A DNA stretch of 64,000 nucleotides, taken from assembly GCA_030762935.1 (NCBI GenBank), contig CM060900.1, positions 437,341,259 to 437,405,258 on the forward strand, read 5' to 3'. The DNA comes from Hymenopus coronatus. Lineage: Eukaryota > Arthropoda > Insecta > Mantodea > Hymenopodidae. The notes below the pieces were generated by a model. The model was not told the DNA's origin. It was given only the letters and a program-made list of their open reading frames with translations, and did no database searches. A program made the translations under genes and the position numbers. This document shows positions 31,543-43,435 of this stretch, one piece after another (the first letter of the stretch is position 1; each line of letters opens with the position of its first letter).

Positions 31543-31700
31543 TCTTGTAGTTCACTCTATAGATCACTTGCCTGCTAAGCGAGGAGTCCCGGGTTCGATT
31601 CCTCTGGAGGTGAGAATTTTTCTCTAGCCAAGATCATTCTCTATCCTCCCCAGGGTCTGGAACTATGAATGAGTGTCGAATGTGTGTGACCTAATGAATA
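31543..31700 (+). mobile_element. Z-type tRNA-headed SINE
   Basis: TAGTTCACTCTATAGATCAC and TTGCCTGCTAAGCGAGGAG resemble the D and anticodon arms of a Ser-like tRNA. GTCCCGGGTTCGATTCCTC is a strong B box. The body GAGAATTTTTCTCTAGCC and tail AATAAAGTCTAAAG follow. It is a SINE because the 3' acceptor half does not pair and a body follows. Confidence 0.7.
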
Positions 31701-31867
31701 AAGTCTAAAGAAAACCAGAAACACCCAATGATAACGGTACACGAGCTAACCTATTGCCGATAGGAAATATACTCCAAAGAGAAATGCCGCTGACAGGACC
31801 TACTAGTTAAAGGCGGGGTATAAATGAAACAAAACAAAAAAAAAAATAAAAATAAATATATATCGAG

Positions 31868-32165
31868 GCTCGAAGACACTCTTAGAGCGAGCGATCGATC
31901 AACAGCTCGTTGGCTAGGTGGCGCTCCGTTGTCCGCGGGGAATTCTTTCCTTTGAGCATGCATCCGCGTCATCGGTCCTACACCGCCATAGACTCCAAAA
32001 CTAGAAGCACACAAGAAAGGTGAGACGGAAACGGAATGAAAGACAAGAGATGGAAAAGAAATTGAAGTATATGAGAAATCACAACATTTGTCGCTGAAGG
32101 TCGAAAACGGTACCTCGCGAATGCGAATCGCACAATTGCTCGGTTAAACTGCTTGTGACTTCGGT
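31868..32165 (+). repeat. Family E repeat, copy E2
   Basis: GCGAGCGATCGATCAACAGC, GGTGGCGCTCCG and TTTGAGCATGCATCCGCG, then a purine-rich segment. Colinear with E3 at 45740-45960 and partly with E1. A minus-strand open frame of 87 codons here is fortuitous. Confidence 0.6.
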
Positions 32166-32550
32166 GTTAAATAGCAAGTAAGCATATAAGGTGATACTAA
32201 GCAAACTCAAGTCTCTAAGACGTTTCCGGTAGTAGAGGGATCTTCTCTCTGTTTTATCACTTTTACCGCTTAAGGTTGTCTGAGCTGTCTACTCTTACGA
32301 GCACCTGGTGAATTTCCTTCCTCTGAAATTAGTTCCTTAGGATCCCCAAGGCGTTATGGGGAGGTATTGTCCACGCTTGGGCAGCTTAAAGACCAAAAGC
32401 AAGGCGGAGGTTTCTCTCCAGACTGAAGCCTTTGAATCAAACACTTTAAGCTCCGTTGTTTGGATAAGAGAAGAGCTTTGGATAAGAACATGTATATGTA
32501 AGGTAGCCCAAATTCAAAGAAATTTTGGAATTCTAGCAAAATGTTTTCTA
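32166..32550. other. Unrecognised DNA
   Basis: Nothing supported. The two opposite-strand frames at 32354-32592 overlap each other. Confidence 0.4.
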
Positions 32551-32551
32551 A

Positions 32552-33390
32552 TGTTTATTACTTTCTCTTCACGTGCTATATACATAGTATAGAGAAGCTA
32601 TTGTATTGTACCCAAAACTCGATACCGATATTTCACCGGAAATGCATATTTTGGTTCCCCCTGTATCTAAAACAAGCATTTTTAGAAAAAAGGTCCGTTT
32701 GCGTGTTTATGGAGAGCATAACTCAAAAACAAAAAGACCGTTAAATACCAAACTTGGTATTTAAGTTTGGTATCTTCCAAACGTGCAACACGAAGATAAT
32801 CAAAAAAATCTCCCTACCCCAAACTACCCTTTACTTGGAAAACAATTTTGATTTCCTCAAAAAAGGTTGTAACTATTTTAATTAAACTTTCCTATATTAT
32901 GCCAATTAAAATGCATATCTTGAATTTTCTGGGAATAGCCTCTATAGACCTGTTTATTCTGGATGATTTTTATTGAATTTTATATAACAGAAAAATCGTA
33001 AAAGATAGACAAAAACTTGTTACACAAAAAATGTAAATCACAATAAAGCACACTTTTTATGTCAGATACATTTTTTTCGTGGAGTTGGCCATTTTCTAGA
33101 TATTCCTTGTTATTGATTTCAGTTTTAAAATACCTAAAACTTTTCTCATGCGGGAACCTGTCAACTCCTGACCATGCAAAAAGAAAGAAAGAAAAAAAAA
33201 AAAAGGAAAAAACAAAGCCGATTTCAATTCCAACCAAGCATATTTTAAAAAGGTTGACTGTCGATTTAGCCTAATGTATTCCCTTATTTTCTTTCTACTT
33301 ATAAAGGAACTAAGTAATGAGACCGTAGATAGATAAATAAGTTTATTAATAATAATTTGTTACAGTGATGTAGAGAAAGCCAATGAGGTA
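32552..33390 (+). mobile_element. Family A repeat, copy A9, near full length
   Basis: Left end TTACTTTCTCTTCACGTG, AAGCTATTGTATTGTACCC, AGCATAACTCAAAAACAAAA, ACCAAACTTGGTATTTAAG (a near palindrome present in most copies), and a right end GTAGAGAAAGCCAATG. An A/AAAG-rich patch lies at 33180-33210 where other copies have the CATGCAAATAAA block. Confidence 0.82.
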
Positions 33391-35452
33391 AAATGCCTCA
33401 CGATTTGTTCAAACCAATAAGTGATTAGCACAACCGGTTAGATGTGAAACACAACTTTTAATTGGATTCAGTCAGAATTAAATCAAGAAAAACCTAGGAA
33501 TCCGAAAGCCTCGGTAACTGTTTTGCACACAGTTGTACACTTACGACAAGGCTGTAGGCTAAAATACAGTAGTGCATACAGAATATATGGTGGTCATACT
33601 ACATGCTAGGTATATGAAAGTAGTTAACACGCTTCGGTCTCATTTTGTACTGCCCATGTAGTAACTCTTGCAATTTTGTGGTCTCTCTCCGAGCTGGTTG
33701 ATATTTCGCATTCCTTCTGCGAAACCATTAGACCACAGGAGTTTCTAACTCAAGAATGAACTAATTAGCTATCTGGGTAGTATTTAAAACTGCTATCCTC
33801 TGTTTCGCTTCACCTTTGGAATATTCCTCGGCTACGTATAACGTAGAATCGCAGATTGGTGTGCTACATTAAGTGAATATTAATAGGCTAAACGATATTC
33901 TAATCTTTGTGATTGGCTCATTCTGCCTCGACGACCCAGGTATAGGAACATAAACTCACTCAAGGTATTAAATGAAGCGGGTATATGCTACCTATAGAGG
34001 TCCCTACTGCACTTCTTCCTGTGATTGCTTCTCCAGCCATTACACCCCGTCTCGCATAGCATTTACTTAGAGCTACTGCTATCTACTGCTTAAAGGAAAG
34101 CATCTTATTACAAAACTGCTCCTACCTTTTACTCTTCATACAATCTGGCTCTGCGAAAAAAAAACGGCATGTTGTGGTATGGAGCTTTCTTTGCGTGAAC
34201 CAACGAAGGTTTGTTTATATATAAAAACACGGTCGAATAGTTAGTCTGGATTATTATTCTATAAGGATACGCAAAAGCATTTGTTTTAACGATAATTTAT
34301 AAAGCTGTCAAATTAGAAAGCAAAATGCTTTATGTGCATTTGACATAATTTTGAAATGATATAGAGGCATATCTTGGACAAATTTTGAGAATTTTTCATA
34401 TTCTCGATGGGTTTTTATACCGATGTATGAGAAATATTTCTGCTTTTTATTTTGTATAGAAAAATTTTAATTAATTTCAAATTAAAAAATAGAACATTAA
34501 TATTTAATTATTTATATCAAGAAGCTAGAAGTTGTGAAAGAATTTTAGACATCAAAAAGAAGCTAGCGGCCTCAATATAAGGCACCAAACAATTCTAACA
34601 CTAAACAGAGAGAATACTGCTTACATGTGCCCAGGGTTTTTTTATTTGTTTTGTCTTGAATTAACTCGCAGAGAGCCAAATGTGATATATTTTAGACTGG
34701 TCTCTTTCTAAGTAAAGCAAGTAAACTTGCAGAACGCGTGGATCCCAATGTTTGACATACAGTATATGCCAATTTAAAAGTCTGCTGACGTGTGACTTTA
34801 TCAAGATTTGATCCCAGTATGCCATAAAAAACTAGCGGTGTAATAAGTAGAACTCGGTTTTGGGTTTGTATCGTCAACATGCACACGCTGAGTTATAATC
34901 TGTTCCAGAAGTAGCTCATTACATATATTGACATTATATGCATCGCTATAATTCATAAAGTAACACAGTAAAGTAATTATTTCATAATATGATTACTAAA
35001 TAAAACACCTTGTACTTAAAATTAAAAGCATAAAGCTTGATGCCAAAATCAGGATAATAATGTGCGGAGCTTTGAAAAACTATCAACATAAATCAACCAA
35101 GCTCATTCAGAATTCACTGTAGTGAATAACAAGATGCATCTTCACTGTATCAAAAGAAAATATTCTCCTCCTGTCACCAAAAATATGCTTGAATCATCCA
35201 CAAGATTGTTCAGCGTCGAAGGCTACCGCTTCATATTTTCAATATTTTTCAATTTGCGCTCTCTTTCAGTGTTCATTAGTATTATCTACTAACAGGAACT
35301 GAACGACGCCAGGCAGTAAGCAATCCTAGATAGTGCAACCATTTCAAAACGGGCTGTAGAGGCCACGCCTTCTCCATCACGTCATAGTCTGAAAATAGCT
35401 TACCACGAAAAATCTAGAAACTCCGATAGCAGAGTCATTGCACGCTAAGCGA
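33391..35452. other. Unrecognised AT-rich DNA
   Basis: About 2 kb without a gene or recurrent module. Short frames only. Confidence 0.45.
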
Positions 35453-36205
35453 AAATATCTGATGTGTTTTATTCACATGACGTTCTCTAGCTATTCTAAA
35501 AACATACATCTTACAAACGAACATTATTTTTTCTAGTCCATGCTAATCGAGATAAGCTTTAGCAGAGTATTCTTGTTACTAGTTTCTTATAAGTACAAGG
35601 GAACTAGGAAAATACATTATGCTAAAGTGGTATCAGATGTTTAAAAGCTGCATGGCCAGGAATACAATAAATTAAAAATACAAGACATCCTGTTTTAAAG
35701 AAGCATATTTTAAGACTGAAACCAATAACAAAACATATCTCGGAAACTGTTAGCTCTGCAACAAAAATGTAAAGGACATAAATTATCTATTTTGAGTGAT
35801 CCACATTATTGTGTGGTAATTTTCTGTCCATCCCTACGGTTTACCAATTTTGTAAAGGTCATTAAGAATGAAGAGAGCTTCAGAGGCTATTCCTATAAAA
35901 TAAAACAAAAATGTTCGAAAAATTTTCCATGTAAAGGATTCTTTTGGGTGTAGAGAATATTCTTAAAAATCTTCGTGCTTCGTATCCTTCGGAGATATAA
36001 AACTTAAATACCAAGTTTGGTGTTTAGTGGACTTTTCGTTTCTCAGTTATGTTGTCCACAAGACACCATACCGAGCATTTTCTAATACTACTTTTATGGA
36101 TTCAGGGGGTCTCAAAACATGCATTTCGGTATCAAATTGTTGTGTGAAATACAATACCTTCATTACGTAATATGTTGCTCATATGTGCTAGAGAAAGTAA
36201 ACGTT
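35453..36205 (-). mobile_element. Family A repeat, copy A10
   Basis: The plus strand opens TATCTGATGTGTTTTATTC with CGTTCTCTAGC and closes TGCTAGAGAAAGTAAACG. Internal blocks are present in reverse, with a deletion after CCTATAAAAT at about 35900. Both termini are well preserved. Confidence 0.82.
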
Positions 36206-36660
36206 ACTTCTTAGAAGATGGATATCTGCAGTTCCAAGCAAAAGGGTATTCGGTATAGATTGTGAAAACTACCTGAAGAACGTCTGCGAAACATTAAATA
36301 CAAAAATACTTGGTTTTATTCATATAAGCTAGCTCTGAGTCGCTGGTAAATGAAGGGGAACTGTACATTTCACCTGGAATTATTATCAAGTATAAGTGCA
36401 GCAGTGGTGGAATTATTCGGTTTAAAGGTGAGTGGCCGAATACCAACATTTGCATTACAGTCTTTCTTCCTCGAATGACGCTTTACTAAGCGTTTCTTCG
36501 AGTGTATATAGTAGAACGCCATACCTTTTCCTCGAACCTAATTTTTATTTTTGTCTTAATTATAAACACAGAGAGACACAGTATTATCTTCATTTTAACC
36601 GTGCATCACTCTTGGTATAGTTCAATTTAGAAAAGCACTGATCACATGTATATGTGAAAA
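36206..36660. other. Unrecognised DNA
   Basis: Nothing supported. Confidence 0.4.
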
Positions 36661-36662
36661 AA

Positions 36663-36942
36663 TGGAAATGGAGTTTTATCTAACTACTGTGGTTCTCAGT
36701 GTCCCATTCTATTTTTACCGTGAAATAAGCTAAATTTTGCTCAGAGGCATCTTTATCAGGCTTGAAGTTCTCTTATTGCTGTAAATCCACGACACGGGAC
36801 CAACAGCTTTACTTCCCTTCCGAAGGAAGCCATGCTCAGGATTTTTACGGCCGAAAAATATCAATCATCCTCCGCCGGGTTTGAACATGCGACCTTGGAT
36901 ATATGAAGTAAACATGGTAAGCACTACACTACGGAGGGCAAT
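36663..36942 (-). mobile_element. S-type SINE, copy S3, full length
   Basis: Reversed order of the S family: GGAAATGGAGTTTTATC, TCTCAGTGTCCCATTC, TTTACTTCCCTTCCGAAGG, CATCCTCCGCCGGGTTTGAA (B box) and ACACTACGGAGGGCAA (head). The flanks ATGTATATGTG and ATGTGTATATATG are similar and could be a decayed duplication. Confidence 0.85.
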
Positions 36943-37069
36943 GTGTATATATGGAATGAAACATTACAACAATAAGGTCCGAAAAATCTCTCAAATTCTC
37001 AATTTGAAGTGTGTGTCCGCTGGCAACATTTGGTAAAATTGCTATCTTCTTTGTTTTTTGTTGTTGTTT

Positions 37070-37926
37070 TTTTTCACTTTCTCTGGTACTTATGTGCAGT
37101 GTAGATAGAAAAATATTGTATTTCATCCAAAAATGTCACGTCGGGATTTCGGCGTAAATGTATGTTTTGAGGTCGCATGAGTCCGAATTTTTTTTTTTTA
37201 AAGAAAGGCCCGTGCTTGTGTTCACATGTGTGTCCCTGAACAGCATAGCTCAAAAACTAAAGTATTTAAATTTGGTATCTTCAAAGGATGCGACACGAAG
37301 ATTTTCAAAAAAAATCTCGCCATCTCAAACTATACTTTACATGGAAATGGTTTTGAAAATGGTTTTCTCAAACATAGCTCTAACGATTTTGTTTAAAATA
37401 CCATATATAAAAGATATGTACATAGCAAATAAAATATATATATCTGTGAATAGCTTCCGAAAACCTGTTCAATCTGGATGAATTTTGCTGAACTGGTAAA
37501 CCGTAAACAGACAAAAATTTACTACCGAGAAAATGTGAACTAGTTAAAATACACAGTTTGTTACATACATTATTGTTGTAGATTTGACCGTTTCCGAGAT
37601 ATTCCTTGTTATTGATTTCAAGTTTTAAGCTAATAAAGCTTTTCTCAAATGGTAGGTCATCGTTCTTTCGTCTGTCTTTTGTTTACTCCTGGCAAGCAAA
37701 GACAGCGAGATTTCACATACATATGGATTTTAAAGGAATTCAATATCGCTTTGGCCTAGTGTATTCCCTCATTTCCCTTCTATTTGCAAGGAAGCAAGTA
37801 ATAAGACCAATTCTGCCAATGTTTATCTCGATTAACATCACATAGATACAGTATTTTTTGTAAGAAAAGTTTGTTTGCGGAACAATTAGAGAAAGTCATG
37901 TGCATGACATGCATCGATTTTTAAGA
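37070..37926 (+). mobile_element. Family A repeat, copy A11, near full length
   Basis: Left end TTTCACTTTCTCTGGTAC, ATTGTATTTCATCCAAAA, GCATAGCTCAAAAACTAAAG, GACACGAAGATTTTCAAAAA, TCTAACGATTTTGTTTAAAA, TCTGCCAATGTTTATCTCG and right end TTAGAGAAAGTCATG. The 107-codon frame at 37158-37481 lies inside the repeat and is not shared by other copies. Confidence 0.82.
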
Positions 37927-39074
37927 GAAGTACTGCTCTGTAATGCAATTACCACAAATCGTAACTTCAACGGGATATCTACTACATTGAATGAACATGG
38001 GATGCAGACTAGTTGCATACATTTTTCCATGCTGAAAATTTATGTCAGTAAGACGCCGCTGACTACCCACTGGTTTTGTTGTTATTCGCCATGTACACAA
38101 CTAAACAGGCACAGTGAAGGGGGCAAGGAAGGGGTGGCAATTTTCGCATGGATGTGAGCCAGTTCCCCATGACTGATCTACGCAGTGGAGTGACGACATA
38201 CTAGATAGTGCTCATAAGGCTCCGAATTTGAGCCCCTGTGTGACTAAGCAACCGGTATTCAATCTTAACAAACATCTTCTGTCAACATAGAGGGTATGTC
38301 ACTGAGTGCACTTTGTACTAGCTTTATTAGTATACGTATAGAATTTAAAGCATGTTATCGTTGTGTTTCCCACCTATCAATGACTCTCTATACAATTAAA
38401 TCAAGAAATATGAGGTTTTTTTCTTGTTATTCATTTCTCAAATTCTATATTCAAGCGATAAATTATGGGAATAGCTGCCCTGTTTTTCGTACTGCGGAAG
38501 GAGCCTTAACATTGCAATGCTATTTACAATCCACATTGCTGTTTTAAATGCCAGTCTAGCGTGATATCTAAATGGAATTTCAAACATTTAGCACAGTGTT
38601 AGAATAATTTGAAAAATCCACATTTGGTACTGGAAGACAAGACTACATTTATCTGTGATTAAAACATAATACGCATCTGTAGAAACATCTGCTATTGATT
38701 GTCCACACTAAAAGGCAAATGCTTGTGTTATTTTCAAACTGCTTTCGTTCATGGCTATACTTTTGAGAAAGTACAGATAACTCCACAGATCAAGTGTAGA
38801 AGCCTTAACTCAGAATGGCAGCATTGCTAGCGATTTTTTTCTGAAATCAGTCAGTCAGTGGTGAATATATTATTATATGCTTTATCAAAATCGTAGTTGA
38901 TGAAATATAAAATATGCGCACTACTATTTACGGCTACTGTAGGGTATTTGAGTATTCAGTTGCGCACTATCTCACTTTTTTTATAGTTTTAGTACTTCGA
39001 AATACGTTTTTAAAGCTATAAAATATATAAAATATTGAGATATAGAGTTATAAAATTTTTAATTTTTTAAGGTA
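37927..39074. other. Unrecognised AT-rich DNA
   Basis: No gene or known repeat. Purine-rich patch near 38115-38130. Confidence 0.4.
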
Positions 39075-40125
39075 TTACAATTGCTTACCCTTGGCAAAAT
39101 TACTTAGAGGTGAGTGGTATATTTTAAAACGGCAAAGAATGAACGATGCGTCGCACTGTGTTTTGCGCTTTTCCATTTAACCTAGCGTGTTTTTGTATCC
39201 CTCATACTTGCTGCTTTTATTTAATAGCGTCCTTGCTGCTCCTTTCATTCGTTTCTACTGTTTCGGAACATCTGGTGCTTTAGCTGCTTAGTTCATTCTC
39301 TTATTAATATTCATTTTACTTGAATAATATAACGCACTCGTTATTTTGTGTTTCATCTTCCTTGACCAAGAAAAGGAGTTTGGTAAGCTTGCAGAAGCCT
39401 GGTTTCTTCCAAGCTTCAACAGCTCTGTAACTACAAATATTAAATAAATACAAAATAAGTAACCCGCATTAACATTTATCAGTGTTCCACATAGTGTACA
39501 CAATTCCTTTCAAACTGTGTGTTTTAGGTAAAGGTTAACATTATTCTGCTTTGTGCTTCGCGCCTTGATTTAACCAGATGAATGGTTATTTTTTGTAATA
39601 GATAACAAATGAAAGAAATTATAAGATTTTGGCTCATTTCAAAAACCTTTTCAAACCCTTGTGCACACGTCCTCTTGCTTGATTGCCTTTGTAAATCCAG
39701 TGACAAAATGTTTTCGGTTGGATGACTTTCTGCTGTAGAGGTATAGAATTCTCCAAATTTCTTTGATTTAAAAATAATGTTATTACAGAAAGAGGACCTA
39801 AACTAGGGACATACCAGCACTCTAGTTTATTCTAGCAAATAAAAAATATTTCTGTGTTCTAACCTTTAGTTTATTACTTGTATGATCAGCATTGAAACAC
39901 AAATATTGGACTTTTACTGAAAAACACATTTTCTTTAGAAATTTGTGCCCATGGAAATTAAAAGAACTTAAAAACGATGTAACCTTATAGAGAAAAATAT
40001 TTTGTATAGGATAATGTGTTCAAAGACGAAAAATATAGCAAATGAATACTTACACTATATTATTAGCAACTTGGCTATAACGCGAGAATAGAAAAGGAGG
40101 ACGCTAATGGCAGCATGTATACGTT
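39075..40125 (-). repeat. Family B interspersed repeat, copy B2
   Basis: Reverse complement is colinear with 11490-12485. Plus-strand landmarks are CCATTTAACCTAGCGTG, AATGAACGATGCG, TTACTTGAATAATATAACGC and TTCTATTCTCGCG read in reverse at 40080-40100. The copies diverge in the middle. Confidence 0.68.
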
Positions 40126-40920
40126 AAATAGAGACAGAGATCTCTATCCTGTCTTTTAGGATTGAGACAAGCCATACCTAACTATAAGTTATTTTTAACA
40201 TCTGATATGCATTGTACATATTCGAGAATCCACTAAGAATTTTTCAGAAAGAAAGCTTCCCCCTACGTTACTCCCTGAAGTTTTTATTCCTTCAAATTGC
40301 CCCTACCACCGCTCATTACCCCTAAATTATGGGCAAAGCACCCCAAGTTGACAACACTGACAAGAGTGTTGTAAACATATTGAAATGTGACTGACATCAC
40401 ATCTCTTGGTGCGTCGTGTACTTCTAGCACGATTGGACAATCCTCCTTCCAGGTGAATGAGTCACGTGGCTAGTTAGGCCTCTCTGGATTTAATATACAG
40501 AATCTCGGGGATGTACAGAAATAAATCGCTGTTTATGCACTGTTGATTGAGGAAAAATACTGAAGACCGAAGATATTTGCAAGTAAACGTCTCTCACCTT
40601 CACATTCACTTCACTTTCTGCATGCATTGCTGACGACAGTGTTTTGTTGAGCATATATTATAAACATTAGAAACCATTATATCTGAGGCTGGTTGTCCAT
40701 TAAAAATTAAATCTAAAATAGTTGCAAAAAGTTGTAGATGAACTGAGATTCTGGTTGATCTACCGGAAAAAAATCATTTGGCAGCACCGGCGGTGACCCA
40801 AACGCCGAGAGTTTTAAGGAGTGCATACCCTTTGGAATTGGAGACATTTTTATAGTATTCAGATATGAAAAATATATTTTCGTATATACTATAATCACAA
40901 GGGAGATAACCTAATTTAGC
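40126..40920. other. Unrecognised DNA
   Basis: No supported feature. Confidence 0.4.
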
Positions 40921-40924
40921 GCTC

Positions 40925-41120
40925 TTTGTACAGGGTATTCGGAATAAAACCTGATCGCTTTCACGAGTTGTGCCTCAGAGCGAATTCACTCCGCACATCC
41001 AGCATTCACGATAGTGTTTCTGTTCTTCATTTACCATGTATTTATTAGCGTCAGTAGTCCACCTTCATTGGCGTCCTTCTAGTTCCCAAGGTCGCGGATT
41101 AATCCCGCGGGGGCGATGGG
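40925..41120 (+). repeat. Family R fragment (R2) followed by a tRNA-like piece
   Basis: CAGGGTATTCGGAATAAAAC and TTACCATGTATTTATTAGCG, then GTCAGTAGTC, match 49325-49470. Directly after it, AGTTCCCAAGGTCGCGG and ATTAATCCCGCGGGGGCGA look like the anticodon-to-acceptor half of an S-type tRNA-like head. Confidence 0.55.
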
Positions 41121-41246
41121 TTCTTTTTTTGTTTTTTTTTTGGTACCGTATCCCTATTTACATTTCCCCCCGTAGGTTTTACTGATTACTGGTTTACTGT
41201 TTGTTTTACAAACATATACAAATTGCACAAACATATAACATATAAC

Positions 41247-41330
41247 ACCCATGCCCAAGGCGGGAACCCACGATCCCCTGCCCACGAAGCACCAAAGCGA
41301 GACGCTTTAGCGAGCGTGGCCATGGGGACC
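41247..41330 (-). mobile_element. tRNA-like SINE head, reversed
   Basis: The minus strand has GGCCACGCTCGCTAAAGCGT and a B-box-like GGATCGTGGGTTCCCGCC. It abuts the S4 body in the opposite orientation, giving a chimeric unit. Confidence 0.5.
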
Positions 41331-41535
41331 GGCATTTTTTGGGCGTAAAAAGTCTTAATATGGATGGCTTCCTTCGGCAGGGAAGTAGAGCAAAGCCGTT
41401 GGCCCGTGTCGAAGATTTATGGCACGTAAAAGAACTCAAGAAAAGAACTCAAGACTGATAAAGGGGCTCCTGAGCAAAATTAATTTGTGAGATGTTGAGC
41501 ATCATAACAGTTAAAAAGTGCATAAATAAAATTCT
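41331..41535 (+). mobile_element. S-type SINE body without head (S4)
   Basis: GGGCGTAAAAAGTCTTAATA, GGCTTCCTTCGGCAGGGAAG, GGCACGTAAAAGAACTCAAG and a terminal AAAGTGCATAAATAAAATTC. The usual tRNA-like head is replaced by the unrelated reversed head at 41247-41330. Confidence 0.72.
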
Positions 41536-41639
41536 TACTTATTTTTTACAACTTCTTTTGCAAGGATTGGAATGTTTTTTATCTTTAAAACAACATAAAC
41601 TTGTCCTTAAATGTACTTTAAATTTGAAACTGCTCCTCT

Positions 41640-42115
41640 CGTTCATGAAGAATTCATCCTGAAGTTTCCTGCACAGTTACTGCCTTCCAGAACTTCAATT
41701 CACGATCTTTGAATAAATTTGAGATAGTGGCTTAGCAGATAACAATAAACAAATGCAAAGACGTACAGTAACAGCAGAAGAAAGAATAAACGAAATTGGC
41801 GAAAATCTTAGAACATTCTCTATGAAAACCATTCGCATATAAAGAAACCAACTGAAATACGAAACAAGTGGCCGAGCTAAATCATGTCAACCTAAATATG
41901 CTTACTCGGTACAATGCTTGTTTATTTGTGGAAGGACGACTCTTCCAGAATTAACTGTTAGATAGGAGTTAATTTTGTTACATTTTATGCACAGGTTTAC
42001 ATGAATACGGGTATAAGAGACGTAGATATAATTTTGCCGCGGCCGGATGTCGTGCTACCTAGACGTACAACCCCGTGCGAGCGGTCAGGTTTTATACCGA
42101 GGACCCTGTGGATAT
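41640..42115 (+). repeat. Family P repeat, copy P1
   Basis: Colinear with 52045-52530: AATTCACGATCTTTGAAT, GACGTACAGTAACAGCAGAA, GCCGAGCTAAATCATGTCAA, TGCTTACTCGGTACAATGC and CCCCGTGCGAGCGGTCAGG. Non-coding in both copies. The class is unknown. Confidence 0.65.
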
Positions 42116-42459
42116 GCACAGCTACGTACAGCAAAACAGAACAAGCATTGGAACTAAATTGCTAATTTTATTGCTTAAATTCAGCAGCGGAATTAAGAAT
42201 TTCTTCCGTTCCTAGAGTTCCTGAGGGTGCCACTTGTGTCATTCGTTATTTACTAGATGTATCAAATGTTTCGCCAAGTGTTGTAATGTGTATCAATTTC
42301 TCCGTAAAATTTCTCATGTCATGCACACCAGAACTACTTTAGAAGTTAACAACCTTTTAATTATATTGTTGAAAATGCAATTCTACTAAGTTCAAATGTT
42401 TTCAAATGTTCATATTTTACTCACAAAGTATTACACATAAGGATAAGCGAATTGGCGCT

Positions 42460-42935
42460 ACAGTAACGTGTGCGCCTTGCGTGCCAAAAGTCGTTGATTC
42501 AATATCCCTAGCCGTCCGTCCTAACCAATGAGTTTCTTCGGGACACCTAGGATGCCAAGCGAATGTTGTCAACGTTTTTATTACACACTCATAATTTCCT
42601 GTTTATGATTTTCTGTTCCCATCAATTCCTTGTCATCTGTCCAGGGATTAACACTACAGTGTTCGGCAGATTGCAGCTGGATTGACTTGCGCATTACTGG
42701 CGTCGCTCTATCGGGACACTCCTTTGGGTGGTTTCGCACAAAGGCCCTTTAAGCAAGGGGGGCACTTAGAATGTCGGTGATTGTGGGTTAGGTTTGGGCG
42801 GTGGTCGGAGGCGTTCAATCCGGAACAGTTAGGGACTCGTCCATACTTGTGCGTCTTTATCCGGATCTGGTCCTCCTTTAGGCTACTCTCCTCGTCACTC
42901 CCTGGGATCCATACGTCACAAAGGCAGCTTAGGAC
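42460..42935 (+). mobile_element. Y-type repeat with SINE-like start, copy Y1
   Basis: Shares with 52640-53130 the string TTCCTTGTCATCTGT, then GGGACTCGTCCAT, GTGCGTC and CCGGATCTGGTCCTCC. The 5' end resembles a decayed tRNA-like head (GTGCGCCTTGCGTGCC, then GTCGTTGATTCAATATCC). The 121-codon frame over the 3' half is not conserved in the other copies. Confidence 0.55.
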
Positions 42936-43194
42936 CTATTTGCGGTGCTCCACCGCAATGGCTGGTTACGACGCCATTCACTGGTCAATCCTGATACTAT
43001 ACCATGGCAAACAGCCGAACGCCGAGGCACGGAGGAAGTTCAACAGAGAGCATTCTTTCGCTTTGCTACGCTGCACCAAAAACCTTTGCCGACTCTTCCA
43101 ACCCCAAAACAGATCAAACAGGGTAAGGGATGAATTATATGTTTAATGGAACGATATGGAGGGGAAAGAGAAGTTCCGGGGATGAGAAAAACCA

Positions 43195-43345
43195 CTTCAG
43201 CATTCACCTGACGACCTGTGAAAACGCCGAAGAAATTCATGGCTCCGAATGGGCGGTCTCCGGCAACCGAACCTGGTATCCCCAAATGTGGGTCGCACAC
43301 ACACATGGCCACCTTAAGCCATTGCACTACACATATCTCTAACCA
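43195..43345 (-). mobile_element. Y-type SINE head, reversed
   Basis: The minus strand has GGCTTAAGGTGGCCATGTG, CGACCCACATTTGGGGATAC, CAGGTTCGGTTGCCGGAGAC (B box) and CGTTTTCACAGGTCGTCAGG. It faces away from Y1. A related end occurs at 45930-46040. Confidence 0.5.
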
Positions 43346-43435
43346 TTGATTTGGCATTGATTTCTAGAAGTAAATATAACATTCGGAGCATTTCTTTAAG
43401 GTCTGTAGTCACTTAAATCTTAGATTAATTTGCTA

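Noticed and set aside
37158..37481. 107-codon frame inside family A copy A11 as element-encoded protein
   Set aside because: Other A copies have stops at the corresponding positions, so it is chance.
42781..43146. 121-codon plus-strand frame as a gene
   Set aside because: It begins within the Y1 module and is not open in Y2 or Y3; the composition reflects a GC-richer repeat.
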